DNA from: CAVRQM01 sp963838805
Lineage (GTDB): Bacteria; Pseudomonadota; Alphaproteobacteria; Acetobacterales; Acetobacteraceae
Assembly (NCBI GenBank): GCA_963838805.1
Contig: CAWISK010000015.1
Span: 62,001-126,000, forward strand
Reading direction: 5' to 3'
Length of the DNA stretch: 64,000 nt
Shown here: positions 52,703 through 62,266 of the stretch, piece by piece
Numbering within the stretch: position 1 is the first letter of the stretch
Layout: every line of letters begins with the position of its first letter
Notes under the pieces: generated by a model
Databases searched by the model: none
What the model was told of the DNA's origin: nothing
The model's input: the letters and a program-made list of their open reading frames with translations, nothing else
Position numbers and translations under genes: made by a program

Positions 52703-55594
52703 TCAGGCAGCGAAGCGGTGCACCCCGAAGCTTGCGATGTCGCGTCCCGGATCGCGGTTCAGGATCAAGCTCGCGGTCACCTGTCCTAGTAAGGGTCCCA
52801 GCGTGTAGCCATTGGCCCCGACCGCATGGAACAGGCCCGGCACACCGGGATGCTCGCCCAAGATCGGCGCGCCATCGATGTCGATGTTCATGGCCGCCCA
52901 GCTCCGAACCACATGCAACGCTCCGAGGGTCGGTACCAGGTGACAGGCGATCCACAGGTTGCCCGCGAGGCTCTCGCGCAGCGGCCGCGGATGGAAGTGG
53001 ACCGGATCGAGTTCAGCCGTCCACCCGCCGCCGATGATGAAGCCGCCAGAGGCTGCCTGCTTCAACGTGAGGTGCCGGCTGGCATGGGCCAGCAGGTGCC
53101 GCAGCGCCGGGGCTCCGGGCTCGGTGACGATCATTTGCAGCGGGGCTCCGAACACCGGAATGCTGACCCCCAGCATGGCGGCAATTTGCGCCGCCCAGGC
53201 CCCGGCCGCGTTGACCACGCGCCCCGCTCGGATGGCCCCGCTTTGCGTGATCAGTCGGAAACCTCGGTCGTCGCGGCTGATTGCCTGAATTTGGGTATGC
53301 GGCAGTACGCGGGCGCCGGCCGCGCGCGCCGCATCCAGCATCGCCTGATTCGCCAGCAGCGGGTTGATCTTGCCCTCTCCCCGGCACAGCGCCGCCCCCA
53401 GCAGGCCCGGACCCAGGGCCGGTTCCAACCCGTACAGTTCCCCCGGCCCGACCAACTCCACCTCGATCCCGGAGCGCCGCTCCAGCGCCACCTTCTTGTG
53501 CAGGAAGTCGAGATCGGCGGCAGTCTCGGCGACCATCAGTCCGCCGGTTCGCTTTAGTTGGAATGAGGCGCCCAGTTGCTGTTCGACCGTCTCCCACAAC
53601 GCAACAGCGTCACGCTGTAGCGCAAGGGTGCGCGCCGCGGGGCTGTCGGAAGCGGCCGACTGAAGAGCGAAATCGAACGACAGCAACTGCACGTGCAGGC
53701 TACCGGCATTGCCACCGGACGCCTCCGCCCCTGGTTCGCCCCGATCGACCATAACGACGTCGTGGCCCGCGCGCGCCAGAAACCAGGCCGTGCAGAGGCC
53801 GGCGATGCCGCCGCCCACCACGACCGTAGCGGCCTCGCGCGATGCCAGCGGCTTGGCAGGCATCGCCGTCCGTTGTGTCAGCGCCATCCGGCGATGGCCG
53901 CGCCACTCCGGCGCCTCCATGGCCAGCGCCTGCGCGGCGACGGGGCGCAGCGGCACCTGCGGGGCGAGCAGGCGCCGCTCCTCGGCCGCCTCGCCGTGAT
54001 GCAAAAGCCTATCGAGACTCACCCCGCAATACCGGCCCTGGCAGCGCCCCATCCCGGCGCGGGTCAGGCGTTTCAGCATCCCCGCGTCGGCCAATCCGTG
54101 CTGCGCGATCGCCTCACGTAGCGTGTGCAGCGTGACGCTCTCGCAGCGGCAGACCAACGTCTCCGAATTCGCCAGGGACAGCCCCGGATCGGGCGCCGCG
54201 AACACCCGCCATAGTGCGCTCTGGAAAGCGAGATGCCGCCGCAGCGCTCGACGTGCCTCATGATCCAGTGCGTCGGGCATGCCGAGCAGCACCCGCGCCC
54301 GCGCACCGGCCAGCCGTCCTTGTGCCAGCGCCACCTGCGCGCCGCCAAAGCCTCCGGCCTCGCCCGCCACCAGCACGTCGGGCTGCGAGGTCTGGCCCGC
54401 CGCGTCGCGCACCACCTCCAGCCCCGGCCCCCGGCGAGCGGGCCCGTGCACGCAACCGAGCAGGCGCGGCAACTCGTTCGAGGGGAGGAAGCCGTAGCCC
54501 ATGCACACGAGATCGGCCGCGAACCGTTGCGCGGCGGCGTCGCGCACCGCCCCGTCTGCCCCCACCCGGGCCAGCACGGCGGCCTCGGCGGTCTGCGCGC
54601 CTTCGACGCGTGCGAGGACATGGCGAAAGAGAATGGGCACGTTGGCGCGCCGGAGCCGCGCCAGGTAGCGCAGCCCCCGGCCCACGAGCCCCGGCGCCGC
54701 GCGCAAGCAGGCCAGCCCCGCCAGAGGGTGCATCAAGGGGGGTGCCGCGGCTTCGGCCACCGCGACAACATGGGCACCCCCCTGAAGCAACTCGCACGCG
54801 AGTTGCAGTCCGAGCGGCCCGTTGCCGGCCACCACGATGCGCTGTCCGGGTGCGACGCCATAGGCGCGCACCATCGTCTGGCAGGCGCCAACCGTCATCA
54901 CCCCCGGCAAGGTCCAACCCGGCACGAGCCAGGGCCGCTCATACGCGCCCGTCGCCACGATCAGCACGCGCGGCCGCACCAGTTCGGCCGTATCCGCGGT
55001 CAGCACGCCGACCTCGAGCGCGCCCGCCGCCGTGCGAAACGCGCCCCAGACCAACGCCGCGCTGGTGATCGCGACGGCGGCCGCGCGTGCCCGCGCCACG
55101 AGCGCCGCCCCTTCGCGCGCCTGTGCGTCACCATCGCCGCCCGCGCGCTGCTTGTAGTATTGACCGCCTGGCTCCGGGCGTTCGTCGATCACCCGCACCG
55201 CCGCGCCGGGGGCCGCGGCGAGCGCCGCCGCGAGGCCCGCTGGACCGGCACCCACGATCAACACGTCGCATGTCGATTGCGCCGATGCCGCAGGCCGGGT
55301 TGCCACGGCAAGCGGCACGGCCGTGCTGGACTGCCGGACCACCACCATCCCGTCGCGCAGCTTTGTCAGGCAGGCGCGCTGCGATGGCTGGCCGTCGATC
55401 GTCAGCAGACAATCGTGGCACACGCCCATGCCGCAGAATGGGCCGCGCGGCGCGTCCGCGCGGGCGTAACAGAACGCCAGGTGGCCCGCCGCCAGCAGCG
55501 CCGCAGCTACAGTATCTCCCGCGAGGCCCTCGACAGGAATTCCGTCGAAGGTGATGCGGACCGGGTGGCGTCCATCAGGCGGCCCGAGGCGCAC
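52703..55594 (-). CDS. Three-in-one oxidase: 2Fe-2S, FAD/NAD-type and DAO domains (hydroxyproline/opine oxidase-like)
   Basis: A 963-residue protein joining what are usually three subunits of D-hydroxyproline dehydrogenase, opine oxidase or HcnABC. Residues 15-90 form a Fer2_4 domain with Cys54, Cys59, Cys62 and Cys75. Residues 105-470 form a pyridine-nucleotide-disulfide oxidoreductase domain ('DVLIVGAGPAGLAAALAA'), followed by a BFD-like 2Fe-2S site ('VCRCESVTLHTLRE', 'GRCQGRYCG'). From about 590 comes a DAO-type FAD domain ('TVVVGGGIAGLCTAWFLARA'). It begins with GTG 3 nt after the DapA-like gene. An indel removing a stop between the second and third parts cannot be excluded. Confidence 0.8.
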   Translation of the reverse strand: MRLGPPDGRHPVRITFDGIPVEGLAGDTVAAALLAAGHLAFCYARADAPRGPFCGMGVCHDCLLTIDGQPSQRACLTKLRDGMVVVRQSSTAVPLAVATRPAASAQSTCDVLIVGAGPAGLAAALAAAPGAAVRVIDERPEPGGQYYKQRAGGDGDAQAREGAALVARARAAAVAITSAALVWGAFRTAAGALEVGVLTADTAELVRPRVLIVATGAYERPWLVPGWTLPGVMTVGACQTMVRAYGVAPGQRIVVAGNGPLGLQLACELLQGGAHVVAVAEAAAPPLMHPLAGLACLRAAPGLVGRGLRYLARLRRANVPILFRHVLARVEGAQTAEAAVLARVGADGAVRDAAAQRFAADLVCMGYGFLPSNELPRLLGCVHGPARRGPGLEVVRDAAGQTSQPDVLVAGEAGGFGGAQVALAQGRLAGARARVLLGMPDALDHEARRALRRHLAFQSALWRVFAAPDPGLSLANSETLVCRCESVTLHTLREAIAQHGLADAGMLKRLTRAGMGRCQGRYCGVSLDRLLHHGEAAEERRLLAPQVPLRPVAAQALAMEAPEWRGHRRMALTQRTAMPAKPLASREAATVVVGGGIAGLCTAWFLARAGHDVVMVDRGEPGAEASGGNAGSLHVQLLSFDFALQSAASDSPAARTLALQRDAVALWETVEQQLGASFQLKRTGGLMVAETAADLDFLHKKVALERRSGIEVELVGPGELYGLEPALGPGLLGAALCRGEGKINPLLANQAMLDAARAAGARVLPHTQIQAISRDDRGFRLITQSGAIRAGRVVNAAGAWAAQIAAMLGVSIPVFGAPLQMIVTEPGAPALRHLLAHASRHLTLKQAASGGFIIGGGWTAELDPVHFHPRPLRESLAGNLWIACHLVPTLGALHVVRSWAAMNIDIDGAPILGEHPGVPGLFHAVGANGYTLGPLLGQVTASLILNRDPGRDIASFGVHRFAA

Positions 55595-55597
55595 GTC

Positions 55598-56500
55598 TCA
55601 TGCGGCCACCATGGTTTGGCCGAAGCTGAGCGCGAACTCGGCCACGAGCCGCGCCGCCTCCCGATCGAGCGCAGGCGGCAGCTTCAGGCGCGGCGGACGA
55701 GGCGCTCCCGCGGAGAATCCCATATGCGACAACAATGCCTTGCTGCCGGCCACATAGGCCTGCCCGCCAACGAACTCGATCAGCGGCAGCATCCGCATGT
55801 ACAGCCTGCGCGCTTCGGTGATGTCGCCCGCATCGGCCACCAGCGAGAACAACCGTGCCAGCGGGCCGGGGATCACGTTCGACGCTACGGCCACCCAGCC
55901 CTGCGCGCCCTCGATGAAGGATTCGAAGCCCAGGATGCCGCCAAACACGATCATGCGCTCGCCGCACAGCCGAATGATGTCGCGCACCCGCGTGACCTCC
56001 AGCGTCAACTCCTTGACGTAGCGGCAATTGTCTATCGTTGCGAGGCGGGCCACGATGGGCGGCGTCAGGTCCACGTTCGCGGTTGCCGGATTGTTATAGA
56101 TCATGATCGGCAGCCCGATCGCGTCGGAGACGGTCTTGTAGTGGTGGTACAGCTCGTCCTCGGTCGGCGTGCAATAGAACGGCGGGATGATCATGACGCC
56201 GTCCGCCCCAAGGGCCTCGGCCCGCCGGCTCTGTCGCACCACCTCGCGCGTGTCCTCGGCGCCGGTGCCGATCAGCACCGGCACGCGACCGGCCGCGGTG
56301 CGGATCACCGTCTCCGCGACCAGCGCCTTCTCCTCGTCGTCAAGGGACAGGAATTCGCCGGTCGAGCCGAGAGGGATCAGACCACCTATGCCCTGGGTGA
56401 TTTGCCATTCCGTGAAGACGCGCAAGGCATCAAGGTCGAGCGCGCCGCGCCCGTCGAACGGCGTGATCATCACGGTGTACGTGCCGCGAAACCTCTTCAT
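55598..56500 (-). CDS. DapA-family aldolase/deaminase (candidate 1-pyrroline-4-hydroxy-2-carboxylate deaminase)
   Basis: A 300-residue DHDPS-family TIM barrel with the pyruvate-binding 'LGSTGE' (residues 44-49), Tyr135 in 'IYNNPA' and Schiff-base Lys163 in 'YVKELTLE'. True dihydrodipicolinate synthases belong with lysine genes. Here the neighbour is a hydroxyproline-oxidase-like enzyme, so conversion of pyrroline-4-hydroxy-2-carboxylate to 2-oxoglutarate semialdehyde is the best guess. Opine or 5-dehydro-4-deoxyglucarate routes remain possible. The gene lies 16 nt after the permease gene. Confidence 0.8.
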   Translation of the reverse strand: MKRFRGTYTVMITPFDGRGALDLDALRVFTEWQITQGIGGLIPLGSTGEFLSLDDEEKALVAETVIRTAAGRVPVLIGTGAEDTREVVRQSRRAEALGADGVMIIPPFYCTPTEDELYHHYKTVSDAIGLPIMIYNNPATANVDLTPPIVARLATIDNCRYVKELTLEVTRVRDIIRLCGERMIVFGGILGFESFIEGAQGWVAVASNVIPGPLARLFSLVADAGDITEARRLYMRMLPLIEFVGGQAYVAGSKALLSHMGFSAGAPRPPRLKLPPALDREAARLVAEFALSFGQTMVAA

Positions 56501-56516
56501 GATGTGTGCTCCGGCA

Positions 56517-57203
56517 TTACCGCTGCTCGGTGTCGGTCAGCATCTGGCCACGCCCGAACCGCCGCTCCAGACGTCGCTGGACCAGATCCCAGGCAGTCGT
56601 CATGGCCAGATAGTAGATGGCGGCGACGCTGAACAGTTCCAGCACCAGGAATCGCTGCTGGATCAGCTCCTGAGTCCGACGCAGCAGCTCCTCCATCGAG
56701 ATGACCGAGGTGATCGAAGTCGTCTTCAGCAATCCGTTTACGCTGTTCCCGAGCGGGGGAATGATGACCCGCAGCGCCTGAGGCAGGATGACGAGCCGCA
56801 TCGTCTGCCCGCGTCGCAGCCCGAGCGCGCGTGCCGCGTCGCCCTGGCCGCGCGGCACCGCCTCGATGCCGGCGCGGACAATTTCCGAGAGGTACGCAGC
56901 TTCGTTCAGCGACAGGCCGAGCAAGGCCGACTGCACGACCGAGAGCCTGATGCCCAACTGCGGCAGGCCGGTGTAGATGACGATGAGCTGCACCAGCAGC
57001 GGTGTGCCACGAAAGGCCCAGACATAGGCCCGCGCCGGCCAGGCCAGAATCGGGCCGCTGCGCCGCAGGATGGCCAGGGCAAGGCCGAGCAACAGACCGG
57101 CGGTAATCGATATCGCGGTCAGCCACAGCGTCGTGACCGCCCCAAACAGCAGGTAGCGGTTCGTCAGGTAATCGAAGAAGCCGCCCCAATCCCAACCCTG
57201 CAT
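56517..57203 (-). CDS. Polar amino-acid ABC transporter permease
   Basis: A 228-residue HisM/GlnP-type permease with several membrane helices and the EAA loop 'AGIEAVPRGQGDAARALGLR', plus 'LLLGLALAILRRSGPILAW' and 'WAFRGTPLLVQLIVIYTGLP'. The ATG at 57203 ('MQGWDWGGFFDYLTNRYLLF') matches the family start. It sits 22 nt after the binding-protein gene. No ATPase gene lies in this operon, so a partner ATPase must be encoded elsewhere. Confidence 0.88.
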   Translation of the reverse strand: MQGWDWGGFFDYLTNRYLLFGAVTTLWLTAISITAGLLLGLALAILRRSGPILAWPARAYVWAFRGTPLLVQLIVIYTGLPQLGIRLSVVQSALLGLSLNEAAYLSEIVRAGIEAVPRGQGDAARALGLRRGQTMRLVILPQALRVIIPPLGNSVNGLLKTTSITSVISMEELLRRTQELIQQRFLVLELFSVAAIYYLAMTTAWDLVQRRLERRFGRGQMLTDTEQR

Positions 57204-57225
57204 CGGCCAGGCCGAGCGGCACGCC

Positions 57226-58080
57226 TCAGCTCGGCCCCTGCACCGTGAACGGCCCCGGCATCGGCCGTAGGCCATACTGGCTAAACAGTTTGTCGTACGA
57301 GCCGTCCGCCTTCATGGCGTTCAGCACACGGGCCACGGCCTCGGCCAGATCACGATTTTTGAAGGCGAGTGCCACGGGCGTCGGGAACAGGCCGCTGATC
57401 GGCCGGGCGAAAGCACCACGGTCGGCATACTCCTTGGCCACGCCGTCGATGCTCACCACCGCATCCACCTGTCCGGCACCGAGTGCCTGATAGGCTGCAG
57501 CGAAACTGTCGAACGTGCGCACGGTGACGGGCGGCAGGCCCTTCGCCGCGATCTCCTTGGCAATATCGTGAGCACGCTGCTCCTCGAAGCCGCCAATCTC
57601 CACACCGACCGTCTTGCCGGCGAGATCCTCGATCTTCGTGATCTCCGTGGCCTTTGCCTTAGGAACCGAAATGCTGATTGCCTGCTGTTCGTAGGGAATC
57701 ATTTGCATGATCTTGACCCGGGCCGGGGTGAGAAAGATGCCGGTGTTGATCATGTCCCAGCGTCCGGTAGCAAGCCCCGGGACCATCGCGTCGAAATCGA
57801 TGCGCACATACTCCGGGGTCAGGCAGAGTTGTTGCGCGATGTCGTTACCAAGCGTGATGCGCATGCCCTTGAGAGTGCCGCTGCTATCGACAAACTGGAG
57901 CGGCGGCAGCGTGGGGTTGGTGGACATCACGAGCGTGCCGGATTTGATCAGATCGGCTGTGGGCACCGCCGGCTCGCAGGCCAGCGCGACAACAGGGTTT
58001 ATCGTTGAAACAGCCAGCGCCAGAGGAACCACCGCTGCCAACAGGAACCGACCGGTGCCGCTGACCTGGAATGACGGCAT
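57226..58080 (-). CDS. Polar amino-acid ABC transporter substrate-binding protein
   Basis: A 284-residue family-3 solute-binding protein. Signal peptide: 'MPSFQVSGTGRFLLAAVVPL' followed by a hydrophobic stretch. The mature domain has 'SGTLVMSTNPTLPPLQFVDS', 'GRWDMINTGIFLTPARVKIM', 'LAGKTVGVEIGGFEEQRAHD' and 'GQVDAVVSIDGVAKEYADR'. It would deliver an amino acid or proline derivative to the permease encoded next. It is the first gene of the minus-strand catabolic operon. Confidence 0.88.
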   Translation of the reverse strand: MPSFQVSGTGRFLLAAVVPLALAVSTINPVVALACEPAVPTADLIKSGTLVMSTNPTLPPLQFVDSSGTLKGMRITLGNDIAQQLCLTPEYVRIDFDAMVPGLATGRWDMINTGIFLTPARVKIMQMIPYEQQAISISVPKAKATEITKIEDLAGKTVGVEIGGFEEQRAHDIAKEIAAKGLPPVTVRTFDSFAAAYQALGAGQVDAVVSIDGVAKEYADRGAFARPISGLFPTPVALAFKNRDLAEAVARVLNAMKADGSYDKLFSQYGLRPMPGPFTVQGPS

Positions 58081-58536
58081 GACCTGCGCCTCCTTGGACG
58101 ATAGCCGCGTGTTGAGGCGGCGATCACTGCGGCACTGACCCTATCCTTGCCCCCACGACGGCGCAATGGCTGTCGACGGAATTGACAGTCACCCATAGAA
58201 GCGCGGCCAGTGTGCGACCTCAAGGCTGGCTTATGAGCGCAAGGACAACGCCATTGCTGTCTTCTCGCCGCACGCTCGATGACGCTGAGGTCTTCGGTGA
58301 GGCGCTGATGCTCGCACAGGGGCCGCCCGACATGCGACGCAGTGATCGCGGCACCGCCGCAGTGTTGCCGGTCGGTTCCGCAAGGAGGTCCGCCACCCGC
58401 TGACAGACCTCCTCGCTGCGCGAAGGATTGGAAGGCCATTTGGATCGATGTGGGGTTTCGCTTGGAGCCGGGCACGCGGGGCCGTATCGTGCGTCGGCAA
58501 CGGCGGGCCAAACGCCGCCGGTTAAGGGAGAGGAAA
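58081..58536. other. Divergent intergenic region between the two ABC operons
   Basis: 456 nt between divergent operons, so it must hold both promoters. I see no operator resembling the TAAAGCGCTTTA palindrome found before the LacI gene, no tRNA and no IS. A minus-strand open frame crossing it shows no family similarity. Confidence 0.45.
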
Positions 58537-59655
58537 ATGGTTCATCTGTCCCCTGCGGCCTCGGGCCTGCCCTTGGCCGCCGCCGTGGTTGCGGTTGCGC
58601 TTGCCGCAGCGCCGGTTCGCGCCGGTGCCGAGGATGCGGTGGCCGCCGCCGCAGCCGCGGCGGCGAAGTACGCCGGTCCGCAGACCACATGGGAAGGGCC
58701 GACCCAGTCGCCCACACCGGCCAAGAACAAGTCGATCGTCTATCTCTCGGGCGATGAACAGAACGACATCTCGCGCGAATACGGCCTGTACATGAAGCAG
58801 GCCGCCGCACATCTGGGCTGGAAACTCACCGTCATCGACGGCAAGGGCAGCCCGGCCACCTGGGTCTCCGGTTTCAACCAGGGGATCGCGCTGAAGCCGG
58901 ATGGAATCGCCATTTTCGCGGACGCCAAAAGTCTGCAGGGGCCGATCCGTACGGCCAATGAGCAGGGCATACCGGTGGTCGGCCTGCACGCCGCTTCGCT
59001 GCCGGGGCCGCAGCCGGACCTGCACCTGTTCGTCAATATCCAGGAAGATCCGCGCGAGATTGGCAAGGCGGAGGCTGATTGGGCCATCGCCGACAGCAAG
59101 GGCGCAGCGCGCGTTATCGTCATTACCCACAACGAATACCAGATCGCGGTCACCAAATCGAATGCCACCCGCGATCAGGTGGCCGCCTGCTCTGGCTGCA
59201 AGGTGCTCGACTACGCGAACTTCCCCGCCTCGGAGGCGGCGCAGCGCATGCCGCAACTGACCACCAGTTGGGTGCAGCGCTTCGGCCTGCCGCTCTACAT
59301 CACCTCGGTCGGCGACAATGACCTGGATTTCGCAGTGCCGTCGCTGCGCGCTGCCGGCGTCAAGCCGGACCAAGCCAAGCTGATCGGCGCCGATGGCAAC
59401 CGCTCCGCCTATGAGCGCATCCGCAAGGGCGGCCAGTATCAGACCGTCACGGTTTCCGAGCCGATCGAGCTGCAGGCCTATCAGGCGATCGACGAACTCA
59501 ACCGCGCCTTCAACAAGGCGCCGCCGAGCGGCTTCGTGCAACCGCCCTATCTGGTGACGCCGCAGAACGTCAACCAGGCCGGCGGCACGCGCGACCTGTT
59601 TGTGCCGGACAACGACTACAAGGCGCATTATCTGAAGCTCTGGGGCGTGCAGTAG
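58537..59655 (+). CDS. Sugar ABC transporter substrate-binding protein (Peripla_BP_4)
   Basis: A 372-residue periplasmic binding protein. Signal peptide near the start: 'GLPLAAAVVAVALAAAPVRA'. The fold landmarks are 'NKSIVYLSGDEQNDISREYG', 'WKLTVIDGKGSPATWVSGFN', 'GIAIFADAKSLQGPIRTANE', 'GIPVVGLHAASLPGPQPDLH' and 'LPLYITSVGDNDLDFAVPSL'. GGGAGAGGAAA lies just before the ATG. It is the first gene of an operon with ATPase and permease genes, and binds a sugar or related polyol; ligand unknown. Confidence 0.9.
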   Translation: MVHLSPAASGLPLAAAVVAVALAAAPVRAGAEDAVAAAAAAAAKYAGPQTTWEGPTQSPTPAKNKSIVYLSGDEQNDISREYGLYMKQAAAHLGWKLTVIDGKGSPATWVSGFNQGIALKPDGIAIFADAKSLQGPIRTANEQGIPVVGLHAASLPGPQPDLHLFVNIQEDPREIGKAEADWAIADSKGAARVIVITHNEYQIAVTKSNATRDQVAACSGCKVLDYANFPASEAAQRMPQLTTSWVQRFGLPLYITSVGDNDLDFAVPSLRAAGVKPDQAKLIGADGNRSAYERIRKGGQYQTVTVSEPIELQAYQAIDELNRAFNKAPPSGFVQPPYLVTPQNVNQAGGTRDLFVPDNDYKAHYLKLWGVQ

Positions 59656-59672
59656 CGGGGCAGTCGCGCGTC

Positions 59673-61217
59673 ATGGCCGAGCCGCCGCCGCTCGATGGGC
59701 CATTGCCTGGGGTGCCATTGCTTGAAGTGAGGGGCGTCAGCAAGCGGTTCACCGCGACGCTGGCGCTCGATCGCCTCGACTTCGATGTGCGCCCGGGCGA
59801 AGTCCACGCGCTGCTCGGCCAGAATGGTGCGGGCAAATCCACGCTGATCAAGATCCTGGCCGGCGTCTATCCGCCCAGTGGGGGCACGGTTGCCTGGCGC
59901 GGGCGGATCGTCGTGCCCGGATCGGAACGGCTGCCGATCGCGTTCATCCATCAGGATCTCGGGCTGGTCAACACGATGACGGTGGCCGAGAACGTCGCCA
60001 TCCAGGCCGGCTACCGGCGCAAGGCGGGGCTGATCGACTGGCGCGCCTCCGCCGCCGCCGCCGCCCGGGCGCTGTCGGCGATGGGCAGCTTCATCGACCC
60101 GCGGACGCGCGTGGCCGGGCTGTCGGCGGCGGACCGTTCGATCGTGGCAATCGCTCGCGCGCTCGCGATAGCCTCGGACGTGCTGGTGCTGGACGAGCCG
60201 ACCGCGGCCCTTCCCGCCGCCGACGTGGAGCGGTTGCTCGCGACGCTGCGTCGGCTGCGTGCGCGCGGCATCGGCATGATCTACGTCACGCACCGGCTCG
60301 ACGAGGTGTTCCGCATCGCCGATCGCGTGACGGTGCTGCGCGACGGGCGCCGCATCGCGACCGTCGCCGTGCATGAGACGTCGCCGCATGATCTGGTGGC
60401 GAAGATCGTCGGCCGCGCCGTCGCCGACACCGAATTGGCAGCACCACCGGACGCACCCGCGCCGCTGCTGGCGCTGCGCGATCTCGTCGTGCCGCAGGAG
60501 GAAGCTGGGCTGCTGATCGGCCCCGTCTCCTTCGCGGCTGCCGCCGGCGAAATCCTGGCGTTGGTCGGGCTGCGCGGTGCCGGCCACCATTCGGTCGGCC
60601 GCGCGGTGTTCGGCGCGATGCGAAGCTGCGCGGGAGAGATGCGGCTGGACGGAACGCGGCTCGCGCCGGCCAGCCCGGCGGAGGCGATGCGCCGCGGGAT
60701 CGGCTTTGTCTCGAGCCGCCGTGGCGAGGAGAGCATGGCGGCCGGCATGTCGGTGCGGGAAAATCTCTATGTGAACCCGCGCGCCCGCGGCCGGAGCCCC
60801 CTGCGTCCGGTCTGGCCACAGGCCGAACTCGCGGCGGCCGGTCGCGCCCTCGCCCGCTTCTCGGTGCGGCCGCCCGATCCGTCGCGCCCCATCATCACGC
60901 TGAGCGGCGGCAATCAGCAGAAGGTGGTGGTGGCGCGCTGGATGGAGGCGCGCATCCGGCTGCTGGTTCTGGAGGAGCCGACGATCGGCGTGGATGTCGG
61001 CTCCAAGGCCGAGATCTACCGTGATCTGAGTCAGGCGTTGCGGCAGGGAATCGGCGTGCTGCTGATTTCGTCGGATTTCGAGGAAGTGGAAAAGGTTGCC
61101 CATCGCGCGCTGGTCTTCAGCCGCGGCGCCGTTATCGCCGAGGTGCCGCGCTCCGAAATCACCGTCGCGCGCCTGACGGCGCTCGCCGCCGGCGGCGCCG
61201 TGCGCATGGCCGCATGA
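59673..61217 (+). CDS. Sugar ABC transporter ATP-binding protein (RbsA-type, two NBDs)
   Basis: A 514-residue tandem ATPase. NBD1 has Walker A 'GQNGAGKST' (near residue 50), a variant signature 'LSAADRS' and Walker B 'VLVLDEPTAAL'. NBD2 has the degenerate P-loop 'GLRGAGHHS', the canonical 'LSGGNQQK' and 'LLVLEEPTIGVDVG'. Degenerate second Walker A sites are normal for RbsA/MglA-type proteins. The gene follows the binding-protein gene by 17 nt and overlaps the permease start (ATGA). Confidence 0.93.
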   Translation: MAEPPPLDGPLPGVPLLEVRGVSKRFTATLALDRLDFDVRPGEVHALLGQNGAGKSTLIKILAGVYPPSGGTVAWRGRIVVPGSERLPIAFIHQDLGLVNTMTVAENVAIQAGYRRKAGLIDWRASAAAAARALSAMGSFIDPRTRVAGLSAADRSIVAIARALAIASDVLVLDEPTAALPAADVERLLATLRRLRARGIGMIYVTHRLDEVFRIADRVTVLRDGRRIATVAVHETSPHDLVAKIVGRAVADTELAAPPDAPAPLLALRDLVVPQEEAGLLIGPVSFAAAAGEILALVGLRGAGHHSVGRAVFGAMRSCAGEMRLDGTRLAPASPAEAMRRGIGFVSSRRGEESMAAGMSVRENLYVNPRARGRSPLRPVWPQAELAAAGRALARFSVRPPDPSRPIITLSGGNQQKVVVARWMEARIRLLVLEEPTIGVDVGSKAEIYRDLSQALRQGIGVLLISSDFEEVEKVAHRALVFSRGAVIAEVPRSEITVARLTALAAGGAVRMAA

Positions 61218-62266
61218 GCGAGGGTACGCTGGCCGATCGGCCGGCCGCCTCCCGGCCCTGGGGCGGCGGCCTGTCGCGCTTCGTGTCCACCTGGGGCTTG
61301 CTGGTCTTGCTGCTGGCGCTGGTGGTGGCGTTCTCGGCGCTGAAGCCGGACACCTTCCCGACTTACTTCAATTTCCGCTCGATCGTGAACAACAAGTCGG
61401 TGCAGGCGCTGCTGGCTCTCGCCGTATTCGTGCCGATGACCGCCAATCATTTCGACCTCTCTGTGGGGTTCCTGCTCGGCATCTCGCAGGTGCTGGTGAT
61501 CGGGCTTCAGGGCGACGGCCTGTCCTGGCCGCTGGCGTCAGGCCTCGTGCTGCTGCTGGGGGGTGCGGTGGGCCTTGCCAATGGTCTGCTCGTGACGTTC
61601 GTTGGCATCGACAGCTTCATCGCTACACTCGGCACCGGCACGCTGATCTACGGTCTCAACGAGTGGTACACCGGCGGCCAGCAGGTCGTGGCGTCGCTGC
61701 CCGACAGCTTCACCGCGATCTCCGGGGCGGTCGTCGGCATTCCGTTGCCGGCGCTGTATGTGCTGGTGGTGGGCGGCGTGCTGTTCCTGATTTTCGAGTA
61801 TCTGCCGGTTGGGCGGTTCCTGTATGTGCTGGGTGCCAGCCCGCGCACGGCGGAACTGAACGGCATTTCGGCCAGACGATACGTGACGCTGGCATTTCTG
61901 GCCGCCGGGCTGCTGTCCGCATTCGCCGGCATCGTCCTGCAGTCGCAGTTGGAGGTAGGGCAAAGCTCGGTCGGGCCCGAATACCTGTTGCCGGCCTTCA
62001 CCGCGGCACTGCTGGGTGCGACCTCGGTGCGCCCAGGGCGGGTAAACGTGCTGGGCACGCTGCTGGCGGTGGGCGTGCTGGCGGTGACGGTGGCCGGATT
62101 GAACCAGCTCGGCGCGCCCTTCTTCGTGGAGCCGATCTTTGACGGCGCTATGCTGATCCTTGCCGTGGGCCTGGCGGTCGTCGCCTCGCGCCGCCGCACA
62201 CGGCTGGGGGCTCAGGCGGATGCCGCCCGTGCGGCCGCGGCCGCGCCCGTTGAGGCTGTCGAGTGA
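61214..62266 (+). CDS. Sugar ABC transporter permease (RbsC-type)
   Basis: A 350-residue BPD_transp_2 permease with about ten helices and the family landmarks 'VPMTANHFDLSVGFLLGISQ', 'VTFVGIDSFIATLGTGTLIY', 'YVLGASPRTAELNGISARRY' and 'GPEYLLPAFTAALLGATSVR'. It forms the membrane channel for the binding protein and ATPase encoded just upstream. An Ala-rich tail follows the last helix. ATGA overlap with the ATPase gene indicates coupling. Confidence 0.92.
   Translation: MSEGTLADRPAASRPWGGGLSRFVSTWGLLVLLLALVVAFSALKPDTFPTYFNFRSIVNNKSVQALLALAVFVPMTANHFDLSVGFLLGISQVLVIGLQGDGLSWPLASGLVLLLGGAVGLANGLLVTFVGIDSFIATLGTGTLIYGLNEWYTGGQQVVASLPDSFTAISGAVVGIPLPALYVLVVGGVLFLIFEYLPVGRFLYVLGASPRTAELNGISARRYVTLAFLAAGLLSAFAGIVLQSQLEVGQSSVGPEYLLPAFTAALLGATSVRPGRVNVLGTLLAVGVLAVTVAGLNQLGAPFFVEPIFDGAMLILAVGLAVVASRRRTRLGAQADAARAAAAAPVEAVE

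Noticed and set aside
54233..56632. 799-codon plus-strand frame opposite the oxidase and DapA-like genes
   Set aside because: Same shadow effect; it spans two minus-strand genes and has no recognisable domain.
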